The notes below the pieces were generated by a model that was given only the letters and a program-made list of their open reading frames with translations, did no database searches and was not told where the DNA came from. From a virus, in the IMG/VR virus record IMGVR_UViG_3300031211_000002, positions 1-40,170 of that record: a DNA stretch of 40,170 bases. One strand, written 5' to 3'. Below are positions 6,509 to 14,570 of the stretch, piece by piece. Numbering within the stretch: position 1 is the stretch's first letter; each line of letters opens with the position of its first letter. Position numbers and translations under genes: made by a program.

Positions 6509-7029
6509 GCAGCAAGGCAGAAGCAAGGCGCAAAAAGAAGGCCGCACAAGGGCAGCAAGGTCCACAGGCGGCAACCACACCAGAGACAGCACCCACGGCA
6601 ACCAGTGCGCGGGAAACCACGCGCCCCACGCCGGAACGCATGGCGCTCGGCAAGTGGATCAAACCGCAAGGAGCCGACAAGCGGTCACAGCCAATGGTGG
6701 ACACTGCGAACGACATGATTGGCAGGCTATACCAGAAGGGCCAGCTAACGGCATCGCAAGAGCAATCAGCGCGTACTTTTCAGGAGTTATGGGCGGCGTA
6801 TAGGTCAGAACTTGGCGTCTCAGAATATCGCTCATGCCTAGCAGGTGGCGTTGGGGCGCATGACGAAAGCGACGGCAGGCCTGAAGTCTATGCAGCATGG
6901 TACAGCCTATGCGACAAGATCGGGCGCGTATCCGTGGCGGCAATCAAGATGCACGTCGAGCGCGGGGCAGACGAAAAGCCCATAAACCTGCCCGCGTTAA
7001 AATCGGCGCTTGATCGGGTGGCAGAATAA
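6505..7029 (+). CDS. Last gene of the rightward early operon; candidate late-gene regulator
   Basis: A 174-residue protein. The first 50 residues are low-complexity and basic/Ala-Thr-rich (SSKAEARRKKKAAQG). The folded part has MIGRLYQKGQLTASQEQSAR, YRSELGVSEYRSCLAGGVG, AWYSLCDKIG and a last helix LPALKSALDRVAE. Proteins of this general shape sit just before terminase genes in alphaproteobacterial phages and weakly recall DUF6456. Its position, last in the early operon and directly before the late promoter region, is the place of lambda Q. An antiterminator or late activator role is inference. Confidence 0.65.
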   Translation: MSSKAEARRKKKAAQGQQGPQAATTPETAPTATSARETTRPTPERMALGKWIKPQGADKRSQPMVDTANDMIGRLYQKGQLTASQEQSARTFQELWAAYRSELGVSEYRSCLAGGVGAHDESDGRPEVYAAWYSLCDKIGRVSVAAIKMHVERGADEKPINLPALKSALDRVAE

Positions 7030-7064
7030 AAATTCGGTTGACGCGCCTGCGTAAGTATGCGATC

Positions 7065-7093
7065 TTGACACCAAGATAATTCCGTCTTGTAGA
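7065..7093 (+). promoter_or_regulatory. Candidate late promoter
   Basis: A perfect -35 TTGACA (7065-7070) is followed after 17 bases by TGTAGA (7088-7093), a weak -10. A second TTGACG lies upstream near 7038. It stands in the only large non-coding gap between the early and late genes and upstream of two large RNA structures. A good -35 with a poor -10 would suit a promoter helped by an activator such as the region-4 protein at 3700-4293. Confidence 0.5.
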
Positions 7094-7131
7094 AATGCAG
7101 GGCGGTTTTTGTTTTAATGACGCTTTCTTGC

Positions 7132-7260
7132 GGTGCATCACGTCCGGCTAATAATCGGTAGGAGTAGGGTCGCGGCCTACCTGATGCACCCCATGAGCGC
7201 GGAGATGGCTTCGTCTAGTGGCCATGCGGTAGATACTAGATAACCCGCGAACCCGCGCTC
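7132..7260 (+). ncRNA. Tandem structured RNA leader (two multi-arm stem structures)
   Basis: Structure 1: GGTGCATCA (7132-7140) pairs perfectly with TGATGCACC (7182-7190), enclosing an inner hairpin GGTAGG/CCTACC (7157-7162 with 7176-7181). Four bases later, structure 2: GAGCGCGG (7195-7202) pairs perfectly with CCGCGCTC (7253-7260), enclosing ATGGC/GCCAT (7205-7209 with 7221-7225) and GCGG/CCGC (7226-7229 with 7245-7248). An alternative inner stem TCTAGT/ACTAGA (7214-7219 with 7235-7240) competes with those arms. The pair would be transcribed from the 7065 promoter. Possible roles are a put-like antitermination RNA, a regulatory leader, or a packaging recognition region. It is not a tRNA. 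The surrounding gap 7030-7408 holds no credible gene. Confidence 0.55.
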
Positions 7261-7349
7261 AACCCACACCCTCAGCCTCTCCACACGGCGAACCCCCGCA
7301 GCCGTCATCGCTACCAATGCGCGCAAGCGTCAACGCTGGGGCTGGATCG

Positions 7350-7389
7350 TTTTATCACGGCGAATTGGTGGCGCGGGGAAATGATAAAA
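7350..7389. promoter_or_regulatory. Inverted repeat just upstream of the terminase small subunit gene
   Basis: TTTTATCA (7350-7357) and TGATAAAA (7382-7389) are perfect complements around 24 bases. A second small dyad AGCGTCAACGCT lies at 7326-7337. The repeat ends 19 bp before the terminase small subunit start and just upstream of its AAAGGA ribosome binding site. Small terminase proteins often bind near their own gene, so a pac or cos-associated site is plausible. It could also be an operator or an RNA hairpin controlling translation. Confidence 0.45.
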
Positions 7390-7408
7390 AATCAAAGGAA
7401 ATCATAGC

Positions 7409-7705
7409 ATGGCACGAGGTGGCAAGCGTGATGGCGCGGGCCGCAAACCCGGCGCTGTGAACAAGGCAACGCAAGATCAGCGTGATGCGGTTATTGAAAG
7501 CGGTCTTACGCCGCTGGATTACCTTCTGTCTGTGATGCGTGATGAAGATGCAGACCGTTCCGAAAGGGTAGACGCAGCCCACAAGGCCGCTCCTTACGTT
7601 CACTCCAAGCTGGCAACAGTGGATCACAAGTCTACAGATGGCAGCATGTCACCGCCTGTCACGGTATATCAGCTTCCAGACAATGGCCGCAGTAACGACA
7701 ATTAA
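7409..7705 (+). CDS. terS: Terminase small subunit (probable)
   Basis: A 98-residue protein beginning MARGGKRDGAGRKPGAVNKA. The GGxRxGAGRKPG opening is typical of small terminase and related phage DNA-binding proteins. The rest is helical and acidic, with a Pro-rich tail. It should recognise phage DNA and deliver it to the large subunit for cutting and packaging. It is at the short end for the family. It overlaps the large subunit gene by 23 bp, and an AAAGGA site precedes the ATG. Confidence 0.75.
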   Translation: MARGGKRDGAGRKPGAVNKATQDQRDAVIESGLTPLDYLLSVMRDEDADRSERVDAAHKAAPYVHSKLATVDHKSTDGSMSPPVTVYQLPDNGRSNDN

Positions 7706-9077
7706 GCCGCAGGAGGGGCCGCAAGAGCGGTTCTTAGCCAGCGGTGCAGACATAGCCATTTACGGGGGCAGCGCAGGAGGCGGCAAGACATGGGCCTTGC
7801 TGCTAGAGCCGTTACGACACGTTGCAAATAAAGATTTTGGCGCGGTGTTCTTTCGCCGATCTATGGTGCAGGTCAAGAACGAAGGCGGCTTATGGGACGA
7901 GAGCGCGAAGCTATACCCGCTCATCGCTGCCGACCCTAAAGAGCATAACGCCACATGGGCCTTTCCTTCCGGCGCTAACATATCGTTTGCACATCTGGAA
8001 CACGACAAGACGAGGTTCAACTGGCAAGGCTCGCAGATCCCGCTGATCTGTTTTGATGAGTTGACGCATTTTAGCGAAACGCAATTCTGGTATATGCTTT
8101 CGCGCAACCGTTCTATGTGTGGTGTGAAGCCGTATATCAGGGCAACGTGCAACCCCGACGCAGATAGTTGGGTTGCATCATTCATCGCGTGGTGGATTGA
8201 CCAAGAAACGGGCCTTGCCATTCCTGAGCGGTCTGGCGTTCTTCGTTGGTTTGTTCGAGTTGGCGATACGATCATATGGGGCAATGGCCCTGATGATTTG
8301 ACGCAATACACAATGCCGGATGAAAACGGTGATCCCCAGCCAATTCCGGCAAAGTCAGTTACGTTCGTTTCAGCCAGCCTAACAGACAACAAGGCACTGA
8401 TGGCTGCTGACCCAAGCTACATGGCGTCATTGCTGGCGTTGCCAACGGTTGAGCGTGAGCGCCTGTTAGGCGGCAACTGGAAAATCAGACCAGCGGCGGG
8501 CCTATACTTCCAGCGCCACTGGACGCAGGTAGTTGATGCCGTCCCATCTGATCTGCGCATTGTGCGGGGGTGGGACTTGGCAGGGACGCCAAAGATTGAA
8601 AGCAATGATCCAGACTGGACGTGCGGCACAAAGATGGGCGTTACGCCAGATGGGCGGTACTTCGTCCTAGATCACGTTTATGACCGCAAGGGACCGATGG
8701 ACGTGGAGCGCCTTGTAAAAGGTACCGCAGAGCAAGACGGAAGAGACGTGGCGATTGATATGCCGCAAGACCCCGGCCAATCCGGTAAGGCGCAAGTGGC
8801 GACCTACAGCAAGCTGTTGACTGGCTATAATTGCCGCTTTGCCACTGTGACGGGCGACAAGGTTACAAGGTTTTCGGGATTCTCTGCACAGGCCGAGGCG
8901 GGCAACGTGTTTGTCTTGCGCGGCAAGTGGAATGATAGGTGGTTTTCGGAACTTGAAAACTTCCCGCCCGAAACTGGGCATGATGACGACGCAGACAGCA
9001 CAGCGCAGGCTTTCAACTTCTTAGCCAACAAGCGCCAACCGAAAACAACAACTACAACGGTCAAAGGATTGTACTAA
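7683..9077 (+). CDS. terL: Terminase large subunit
   Basis: A 464-residue packaging motor. The ATPase half has Walker A GGSAGGGKT at residues 28-36 and Walker B LICFDE at 121-126, followed by the coupling-type sequence ATCNPDADSWV. The C-terminal nuclease half has the acidic residues of the RNase H-like fold: RGWDLAGT, VAIDMPQDPG and GHDDDADSTAQAF. It cuts concatemers and pumps DNA into the prohead through the portal. ATG 7683 is chosen because the conserved protein begins KPQEGPQERFLAS, and an upstream in-frame start at 7638 would lie deep in the small-subunit gene. Size and motif order are normal. Confidence 0.95.
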   Translation: MAAVTTIKPQEGPQERFLASGADIAIYGGSAGGGKTWALLLEPLRHVANKDFGAVFFRRSMVQVKNEGGLWDESAKLYPLIAADPKEHNATWAFPSGANISFAHLEHDKTRFNWQGSQIPLICFDELTHFSETQFWYMLSRNRSMCGVKPYIRATCNPDADSWVASFIAWWIDQETGLAIPERSGVLRWFVRVGDTIIWGNGPDDLTQYTMPDENGDPQPIPAKSVTFVSASLTDNKALMAADPSYMASLLALPTVERERLLGGNWKIRPAAGLYFQRHWTQVVDAVPSDLRIVRGWDLAGTPKIESNDPDWTCGTKMGVTPDGRYFVLDHVYDRKGPMDVERLVKGTAEQDGRDVAIDMPQDPGQSGKAQVATYSKLLTGYNCRFATVTGDKVTRFSGFSAQAEAGNVFVLRGKWNDRWFSELENFPPETGHDDDADSTAQAFNFLANKRQPKTTTTTVKGLY

Positions 9078-10412
9078 ATGGCCGTTAATTCGCTGCACCC
9101 ACAAATCACGCGCCAAGTTCTTGACGATTGGCGGCTGTGCTATGACGCCTATCAGGGCGAGGGAGACGTAAAGCAACGCGGCACAACTTACCTGCCCATG
9201 CCGTCTGGCTACACGACGCACCCAGACAACGGCATCGCGGCCTATGCGGCATACAAGATGCGCGCTCAGTTCCCCGAGGTTCTGGCAACCAGCGTTGGCG
9301 CTATGGTCGGCATCATTCACGGCGAGGAAATCGCGGTCGAATTGCCAAGCAACATGGAATATCTGTTCGAGGATGTTGACGGCGAGGGCATTACGCTCAA
9401 CGACTTTCACAAGAACATAACGCGCAACCTGCTGGTGTCGGGACGCTACGGCGTGCTTGCAGATGCACCGGAGGGCGGCGGCGATCCATTCCTTGCAGGC
9501 TATCGCGGTGACACGATTATCAACTGGGATGTCGGGTTTTTCGTGCTGAACGAAAGCGAGGCCGTTCGTGATGGCTTCGTTTGGGCGCAACAAGAAAAAT
9601 ACCGCGTTTTGCAGCTTCTAGATGGCGTTTACACCGCGACTTTGCACAAGTCTGACGGCGAAACGGACGTAACGCCAACGCGACTTGGCGGCGGCGCACT
9701 CAACAGGATACCGTTTGCGGTCGCGTCTGCAAAAGACATGGGGCCGGACATGGAAGCCCCGCCGATGATCGGCATCGCCCGCGCGGCTTTGTCCATGTAC
9801 CAGCTTTCCGCAGACTACCGCTTGCAGCTTTACATGAGCGGGCAGGAAACGCTTGTCGCAATCAACGGGCCAGCACCCACCGCCGTTGGCGCGGGTGTGG
9901 TTCACGAAATGCTAGGCGATGAAAATTTAACGCCGGATCTGAAATACGTCTCGCCAACATGCGCAGGCATTCAGGCGCACCTTGAGGCAATCCAAGATAA
10001 TCGGACAATCGCCATCCAGGCGGGCGCGCGTCTGTTCGAGCAATCGGGGCAGGCCAATGAATCCGGCACCGCGCGCAAGATGCGGTTTCGCTCAGAGACG
10101 GCCAACCTAAAGACGGTGGCGCAATCATCCTGCTCATTGCTGGAGGCGTCCTTGCGCAACATCGCCCAGATGCTGGGGCAGTCGGACGCGGTGATTGACG
10201 CTATCACGGTCACGCCTCCCAAGGACTTGCTGGACGCGACCCTGACACCGCAAGAGGCCGTCGCGCTGTTCGCACTGGTCGAAAGCGGCGGGCTTGCACA
10301 AGAGACATATTACGAGCGCATTCAGGCTGGCGGCATTGCCAGCCAGGAGCGCACGTTTGACGAAGAATACGCCCTTATCGAGGGCGGCGATATTCGGGGC
10401 GAGATCCCGTAA
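9078..10412 (+). CDS. Portal protein (DUF4055 family)
   Basis: A 444-residue protein that starts right after the terminase stop. It carries the DUF4055 features: DDWRLCYDAYQGEGDVKQRG near the start, GIAAYAAYKMRAQFPEV, HKNITRNLLVSGRYGVLAD and DTIINWDV. DUF4055 proteins occupy the portal place in many siphoviruses of proteobacteria. Twelve copies should form the ring through which DNA enters and leaves. Location between terminase and scaffold supports this. Confidence 0.9.
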   Translation: MAVNSLHPQITRQVLDDWRLCYDAYQGEGDVKQRGTTYLPMPSGYTTHPDNGIAAYAAYKMRAQFPEVLATSVGAMVGIIHGEEIAVELPSNMEYLFEDVDGEGITLNDFHKNITRNLLVSGRYGVLADAPEGGGDPFLAGYRGDTIINWDVGFFVLNESEAVRDGFVWAQQEKYRVLQLLDGVYTATLHKSDGETDVTPTRLGGGALNRIPFAVASAKDMGPDMEAPPMIGIARAALSMYQLSADYRLQLYMSGQETLVAINGPAPTAVGAGVVHEMLGDENLTPDLKYVSPTCAGIQAHLEAIQDNRTIAIQAGARLFEQSGQANESGTARKMRFRSETANLKTVAQSSCSLLEASLRNIAQMLGQSDAVIDAITVTPPKDLLDATLTPQEAVALFALVESGGLAQETYYERIQAGGIASQERTFDEEYALIEGGDIRGEIP

Positions 10413-10454
10413 CCCTGCGCGATGCGCAACCCATAATCTAAAGGAATTAAGCCG

Positions 10455-11168
10455 ATGGCTTTGCAAACCGTTCTCGACACTCTCGACGGCATTGATGATG
10501 CTGTTAAGCCCTTCTACACCGAAACAGACGGCAAGTTCATCTTGCAAGTGTCCGGCGTAGATAATCACCCCGACGTTGCTAATCTCAAATCAGCATATGA
10601 GCGCACCAAGGCCGACCGCGATGCGGCACGATCCGAGCGCGATGCGGCCAAGGCACTCGCCAAGGAGTTCCCTGAAGATTTTGACGCTGAAAAGTGGGCA
10701 AAACTCAAAGACGGGAAAGCCGACGAGGCCGCGCTGATCAAGCTACGCCAGACACTTGAAGCCGAGCGCGACGAGTACAAAGGCAAGTACGAAGCCGAGC
10801 AAGGCCGCGCGCTTAAAAACGCACTTGACCGTGATCTGACAGACGCGCTTAACGGCGCAGGCGTCACAAACACGTCATTTGCAAAAGCGGCGCGCACAAT
10901 GCTGGCGGGCGATGTGAAGATTGGCGACGATGGCAAGCCCTTCGTGGATACCGACATGGGGCCGCTGGCCTTGGTTGATCACGTTAAGCGATGGGCCGCT
11001 GGTGAAGGCAAGGACTTCGTGACCCCCGCTTCAGGCGGCGGCGCAACGGGTGGCAAGAACGGCAACGCCCCAGCTAATGCGGAGACATTCGCAAAGATGG
11101 GAGACAAAGAGCGCACGGCTCTATTCCACAGCGACCCCGAAACATTCCGGCAATTAGCTGGCACATAA
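10455..11168 (+). CDS. Capsid scaffolding-like protein
   Basis: A 237-residue, highly charged protein. The centre is a long coiled coil (KSAYERTKADRDAARSERD; LRQTLEAERDEYKGKYEAE) and the C-terminal third is Gly/Ala/Asn-rich with a final helix (GDKERTALFHSDPETFRQL). This is the typical build of phage scaffold proteins encoded between portal and major capsid genes. It should guide prohead assembly and then leave. No protease domain is visible. AAAGGA precedes the ATG. Confidence 0.8.
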   Translation: MALQTVLDTLDGIDDAVKPFYTETDGKFILQVSGVDNHPDVANLKSAYERTKADRDAARSERDAAKALAKEFPEDFDAEKWAKLKDGKADEAALIKLRQTLEAERDEYKGKYEAEQGRALKNALDRDLTDALNGAGVTNTSFAKAARTMLAGDVKIGDDGKPFVDTDMGPLALVDHVKRWAAGEGKDFVTPASGGGATGGKNGNAPANAETFAKMGDKERTALFHSDPETFRQLAGT

Positions 11169-11186
11169 TCTCGAAAGGAAAGCCTC

Positions 11187-12215
11187 ATGGCTACCACACA
11201 AATCTCTGATGTATATGTCCCCGAGGTTTACTCCTCATACACGGCTGTGAACGGCCCCGAAAAGACTGTTTTCTTTGACAGCGGTATCGCAGTTGCAAAC
11301 CCTGCCCTTGCTGGCATGTTCTCCGATGGCGGGCGCATTGCTGAACTGCCGTTCTGGAAGGATCTGGACGCATCCGATGAGCCGAACTACGGCACCGACG
11401 ATCCAACCGATATTGCCGTGCCTGCGAAGGTCACGACAGGCACGCAGGTTGCACGCATGGCCAGCCTTAACCAAGGCTATTCGTCTGCGGACATGACAGG
11501 CGAACTTGCTGGGTCTGATCCCATGCAACAGGTTCGCAATCGCTTCGGCACTTATTGGATGCGCCAGTGGCAGCGCCGCACGATTGCATCGCTGCAAGGC
11601 GTCATTGCAGACAACATCGCAAACGACGGCGGCGATATGGTCAACAACGTGGCGGGCGCTACCAATGCAGATGTTGCGACCGGAACCCTGTTCGGGCGCG
11701 AAGTGTTCACCGCAGCGGCGTTTACCTCTGGCGACCACTATGACGATTACGCGGTGTTCGCCGTGCATTCCGTTGTAGCGAAGCGCATGGTGGACAATGA
11801 CGATATCGACTTCCTTGCGGACAGCAACGGGCAGCTTACAATCCCGTCTTTCCTTGGCCGCCGTCTAGTTGTCGATGACAGCCTGCCCATGACAGCCGCA
11901 GCAGGCACGGGCGGAACGGACGCAGCCGCGACCTACACCAGCTATCTGTTCGGCACTGGCCTGATCGGCTACGGCGAGCGCAGCCCGAAGGTTCCGGTGG
12001 AACTGGACCGCGAAGCGGCTCAAGGCAACGGCGCAGGCGTCGAGACGCTTTGGGAGCGCAAGTCGTGGGTGATCCATCCGTTCGGCACCGCGTTTACCAA
12101 CACCACGCTGACAGACGGCAATGCCACCCTGGCGCAGCTTCGTTTGGCTGCAAATTGGGACCGCGTGATCGAACGTAAGCTCGTGCCACTTGCTGCGATA
12201 ACTACAAACGGATAG
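11187..12215 (+). CDS. Major capsid protein
   Basis: A 342-residue protein starting MATTQISDVYVPEVYSSYTA. It shows features of the HK97-fold class sometimes called major capsid protein 13-like: RIAELPFWKDL, VARMASLNQGYSSADMTGEL, a W-rich spine helix (YWMRQWQRRTIASLQGV), VHSVVAKRM and a C-terminal GTAFTNTTLTD. It forms the icosahedral shell. AAAGGA precedes the start and it directly follows the scaffold gene, the usual order. Codon use is strongly biased, as for a highly expressed gene. Confidence 0.9.
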   Translation: MATTQISDVYVPEVYSSYTAVNGPEKTVFFDSGIAVANPALAGMFSDGGRIAELPFWKDLDASDEPNYGTDDPTDIAVPAKVTTGTQVARMASLNQGYSSADMTGELAGSDPMQQVRNRFGTYWMRQWQRRTIASLQGVIADNIANDGGDMVNNVAGATNADVATGTLFGREVFTAAAFTSGDHYDDYAVFAVHSVVAKRMVDNDDIDFLADSNGQLTIPSFLGRRLVVDDSLPMTAAAGTGGTDAAATYTSYLFGTGLIGYGERSPKVPVELDREAAQGNGAGVETLWERKSWVIHPFGTAFTNTTLTDGNATLAQLRLAANWDRVIERKLVPLAAITTNG

Positions 12216-12247
12216 AATTTACTTGCGGCAATTCTGTTAAACGGATA

Positions 12248-12276
12248 TTGTGGCCCTCTAACATAGGGGGCCACAA
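12248..12276 (+). promoter_or_regulatory. Hairpin sequestering the ribosome binding site of the second HNH gene
   Basis: TTGTGGCCC (12248-12256) pairs with GGGCCACAA (12268-12276), a nine-pair stem whose last base is the A of the ATG. The only ribosome-binding-like sequence, AGGGGG, lies within the loop edge and 3' arm. Folding would therefore hide the start. A 9-bp direct repeat AAACGGATA also lies at 12206-12214 and 12239-12247. Homing endonuclease genes such as T4 I-TevI are known to be silenced this way in one transcript type. Confidence 0.6.
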
Positions 12277-13073
12277 TGGGCGGACTACCAATAAAAGCGG
12301 GCGATAAATTCGGCGCGCTCACAGCCTTAGAGCGAACTCACAAAATCAGCAGATCAGGCCGCAAGCGCAGCCATTGGATTTGCGTTTGTGATTGCGGCGG
12401 CGAAAGCACTGTTGACAGCGGCAACCTTCGCAACGGGAACACGCGATGGTGTTCTGATTGCGCAAGCGATTGGAAGTCGAAGCACAAGAGCACACATGGG
12501 CAAAGCCGCCTTTCAAAAAGGTCAAAGGCGTATAACACTTGGGCGCACATGAAGCAGCGCACGATGAACCCACAAAATGCGAGCTTTTCAGACTACGGCG
12601 GTCGCGGCATTGATATGTCGACTGATTGGGCTGATAGCTTTGAAGCCTTCTATGCAGATATGGGCGATCCGCCCAGCAAGCTGCACCAGATTGACCGCAT
12701 AGACAACAACGCGGGATATTGGCCCTACAACTGCCAGTGGGCGACACTAACCGAGCAAGGCAACAACAAGCGCAGCAACATAGTTCTTTCGCACTTGGGT
12801 AAAACACAGACCCTAACGGAGTGGTCCAGAGAGTTGGGCATAAACTATGAGGCGGCAAAGCAACGATATTACAAATACCCCGACGCGCCAGATGTAGTTC
12901 TGTCAGTCGAAAAGTTGAGTTGTGGCCCGACCTACAAGGTTGAAGGCACCGCATACGACAGCTTGTCAAAAGTGGCTAAGGTTTACGGCATGTCCGTTTC
13001 GGGTTGCCACGCACGATTTAATTCAGACACCTATCCATCTTGGGTCAAGGTGCAGGGAAGGAAACCCCCATGA
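12276..13073 (+). CDS. HNH-type homing endonuclease-like protein with DNA-binding tail
   Basis: A 265-residue protein. The N-terminus resembles the AP2/NUMOD-like module seen in phage HNH proteins (GDKFGALTALERTH, then WICVCDCGGES, CSDCASDWKSKH). The central region, KAYNTWAHMKQRTMNP, FSDYGGRGIDMSTDW, DRIDNNAGYWPYNCQWAT, matches the HNH nuclease-like group whose Asn-Cys-Gln-Trp ending is characteristic. Two helix-turn-helix-like segments follow. It sits between the capsid gene and the connector block, a common homing site. Its start is inside a hairpin and its stop overlaps the next gene by 4 bp. Confidence 0.85.
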   Translation: MGGLPIKAGDKFGALTALERTHKISRSGRKRSHWICVCDCGGESTVDSGNLRNGNTRWCSDCASDWKSKHKSTHGQSRLSKRSKAYNTWAHMKQRTMNPQNASFSDYGGRGIDMSTDWADSFEAFYADMGDPPSKLHQIDRIDNNAGYWPYNCQWATLTEQGNNKRSNIVLSHLGKTQTLTEWSRELGINYEAAKQRYYKYPDAPDVVLSVEKLSCGPTYKVEGTAYDSLSKVAKVYGMSVSGCHARFNSDTYPSWVKVQGRKPP

Positions 13074-13294
13074 ACATCAAGCAACAGCTAGACATTCAGG
13101 CGCGGTATAACGCGCAGTCATTGGGCGCACCATCACCAGCAGAACCCGACGCGTTCACGCCAGAAACGGTTGACGCCATGAGCAAGGGCGACTTGCGGGA
13201 CATGGCCGAAGCCCACGGCGTTGAGATCCCCAAGGGAACCAATATTCAGGACATGCGCGGGATGGTCAAAGCGGCCATTTTCACGGGCCTTTAA
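13070..13294 (+). CDS. Small head-region protein with LEM/SAP-like motif
   Basis: A 74-residue protein starting at ATG 13070. Its second half (AMSKGDLRDMAEAHGVEIP followed by DMRGMVKAAI) has the helix-extended-loop-helix pattern of HeH/LEM or SAP motifs, which occur in small phage head and connector proteins. The ATG overlaps the HNH stop, so before the HNH gene arrived this was probably the gene following the capsid. It may be a head accessory or Rho-like N-terminal domain; the role is not known. Confidence 0.65.
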   Translation: MNIKQQLDIQARYNAQSLGAPSPAEPDAFTPETVDAMSKGDLRDMAEAHGVEIPKGTNIQDMRGMVKAAIFTGL

Positions 13295-13689
13295 TGGCTG
13301 ACCTTGCATCATTCCGCGCATACGCCCTTGCAAGGGGCGACAGCGCGCCGACAGCAACAGCGGATGTAGGTGCAGAGGCGGCGCTTGTGCGGGCTGGTGA
13401 CTACATCTCGGCGGAGTATGTGGCGCGGTTCTTGCCTGCGTTCGTGGACCCCTTGCCAGACGCAGTAGAGGCCGCAACGTATGAGGCCGCGCGGCTTGAG
13501 CTGGCAGAGCCTAACGTGTTTTCTAAGACCTACAGTGATGCGGGTGACAAGGTGCTAACAGGCGTTGGCGATATTCGTTGGGAGTTCACCGGGCGCAAGG
13601 GCGGATCACAGGTGCCGAAAAGCACGCGGATTGAAGGCATGATGCGGCCATTTATCGGCGGCAACACCAAGACGTTGTTGCGGTCATGA
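13294..13689 (+). CDS. Head-tail connector protein (DnaT-like / gp6-like)
   Basis: A 131-residue protein. SFRAYALARGD, then ALVRAGDYISAEYVARFLP, DAVEAATYEAARLELAEP and IEGMMRPFIGG match the helical adaptor family often annotated DnaT-like ssDNA-binding protein in phages, which structurally acts as a head-completion connector. It should sit under the portal ring. The start overlaps the previous stop by one base and the end overlaps the next start (ATGA). Confidence 0.75.
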   Translation: MADLASFRAYALARGDSAPTATADVGAEAALVRAGDYISAEYVARFLPAFVDPLPDAVEAATYEAARLELAEPNVFSKTYSDAGDKVLTGVGDIRWEFTGRKGGSQVPKSTRIEGMMRPFIGGNTKTLLRS

Positions 13690-14078
13690 GCGCCGGAGAC
13701 GACATAGCCGCCGAGGTTCGCGCCGCGATGATTGAGGTGGGCAACGCGACCGGCAACGGCCCGCTCTACTGCACCATCAAACGCAGCACGCCGCGCACTG
13801 ATCCAGATGATCCGGAAACGCCCCCGCAGTATATCGAGGTTGTTGCATATCAGGGCAAGCGGCATATCAAGGACGACACCGGAACGCTGATCGGCGTCAC
13901 GATGACCACGCTGAAAATCGGCGGCGGTGTTGTGGAGCCTCTGAAATCGGACTACGTTGCAATCGGAACGCGAGCCGATGATGTGACAAGCCAGACGCGG
14001 TTTGAGCAGGTCTCGGACGTTGAAACGCTGGCACCGGCTGGCGTGGCGTTGATGTATACGATCCTCATTGCCGATTAA
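13686..14078 (+). CDS. Head closure / neck protein candidate
   Basis: A 130-residue, largely beta-strand protein: PLYCTIKRSTP, PQYIEVVAYQGKRH, VTMTTLKIGGGVV, SDYVAIG and a final LMYTILIAD. The size, beta-rich character and position between the helical connector and the MuF-like protein fit a head-tail stopper, which closes the portal after packaging. I do not match it to a named family with certainty. Confidence 0.65.
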   Translation: MSAGDDIAAEVRAAMIEVGNATGNGPLYCTIKRSTPRTDPDDPETPPQYIEVVAYQGKRHIKDDTGTLIGVTMTTLKIGGGVVEPLKSDYVAIGTRADDVTSQTRFEQVSDVETLAPAGVALMYTILIAD

Positions 14079-14280
14079 CCCGCCCAGCGCGTCCGAAATA
14101 GCCGCGCTGGCGCACTTCTCGCACAGGTGTTTGGTCCAGTCGCACATAGACGCCGGACGCACCGCAGAGGCGTATTGGGCGATGCACATGATTGCGCCGG
14201 AAGTGTTCGCGGCATATGATAAACAGATAGAGGCGGCGTTTATGCTGGGCTATGTGATGGCCTTGGCCGCGAAAGACTGA
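14068..14280 (+). CDS. Small hypothetical protein, TTG start likely
   Basis: An alanine-rich, helical protein of up to 70 residues, with ALAHFSHRCLVQSHIDAGR and a C-terminal AAFMLGYVMALAAKD. The frame opens with TTG at 14068, inside the end of the neck gene, and has no ATG until well into the conserved-looking part, so a TTG start is preferred. No family recognised. It may be a small structural or assembly factor given its place in the head operon. Confidence 0.55.
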   Translation: MPINPPSASEIAALAHFSHRCLVQSHIDAGRTAEAYWAMHMIAPEVFAAYDKQIEAAFMLGYVMALAAKD

Positions 14281-14342
14281 CACCCCCAGCAATTCAACGA
14301 AACGCCGCATCCGTGCGGCCTAAGCGCGTGGAAGGAAACACC

Positions 14343-14570
14343 ATGCTCATTAACGCAATCGAGGGCGCAACGCGGAGAATTGGCAAGTCGCAAGGTTATA
14401 TCATGCCGTTTAAGGATCACACCATCGAAGGAATCCCCGCCATGACAACATCATGGCAACCGACGCCCGCCGAGATTGAAGCGATTGTCGCAGGAGCGCC
14501 TATCCATGTGACGCTGTTGGGTTCCGCACATCCCCCGATCATGTTGGCGATGGGCAGGGTGCCAGAGTAA
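14343..14570 (+). CDS. Small hypothetical protein (75 aa)
   Basis: A 75-residue protein beginning MLINAIEGATRRIGKSQGY with a middle WQPTPAEIEAIVAGAPIHV and an end LAMGRVPE. The PTxAEIxxIxAGApIHVxLLGxxHPP pattern occurs in small phage proteins, function unknown. A GGAAGGAAA site precedes the ATG. A six-pair hairpin GCCGCA/TGCGGC (14304-14319) lies in the short gap upstream. Confidence 0.65.
   Translation: MLINAIEGATRRIGKSQGYIMPFKDHTIEGIPAMTTSWQPTPAEIEAIVAGAPIHVTLLGSAHPPIMLAMGRVPE

Noticed and set aside
7195-7260. Possible tRNA gene (TTCGTCTAGTGG resembles a Glu tRNA D-arm)
   Set aside because: Only 66 bases between the ends of the closing stem, two inner arms instead of three, no GTTC T-loop and no plausible anticodon loop. 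Kept as a structured RNA instead.
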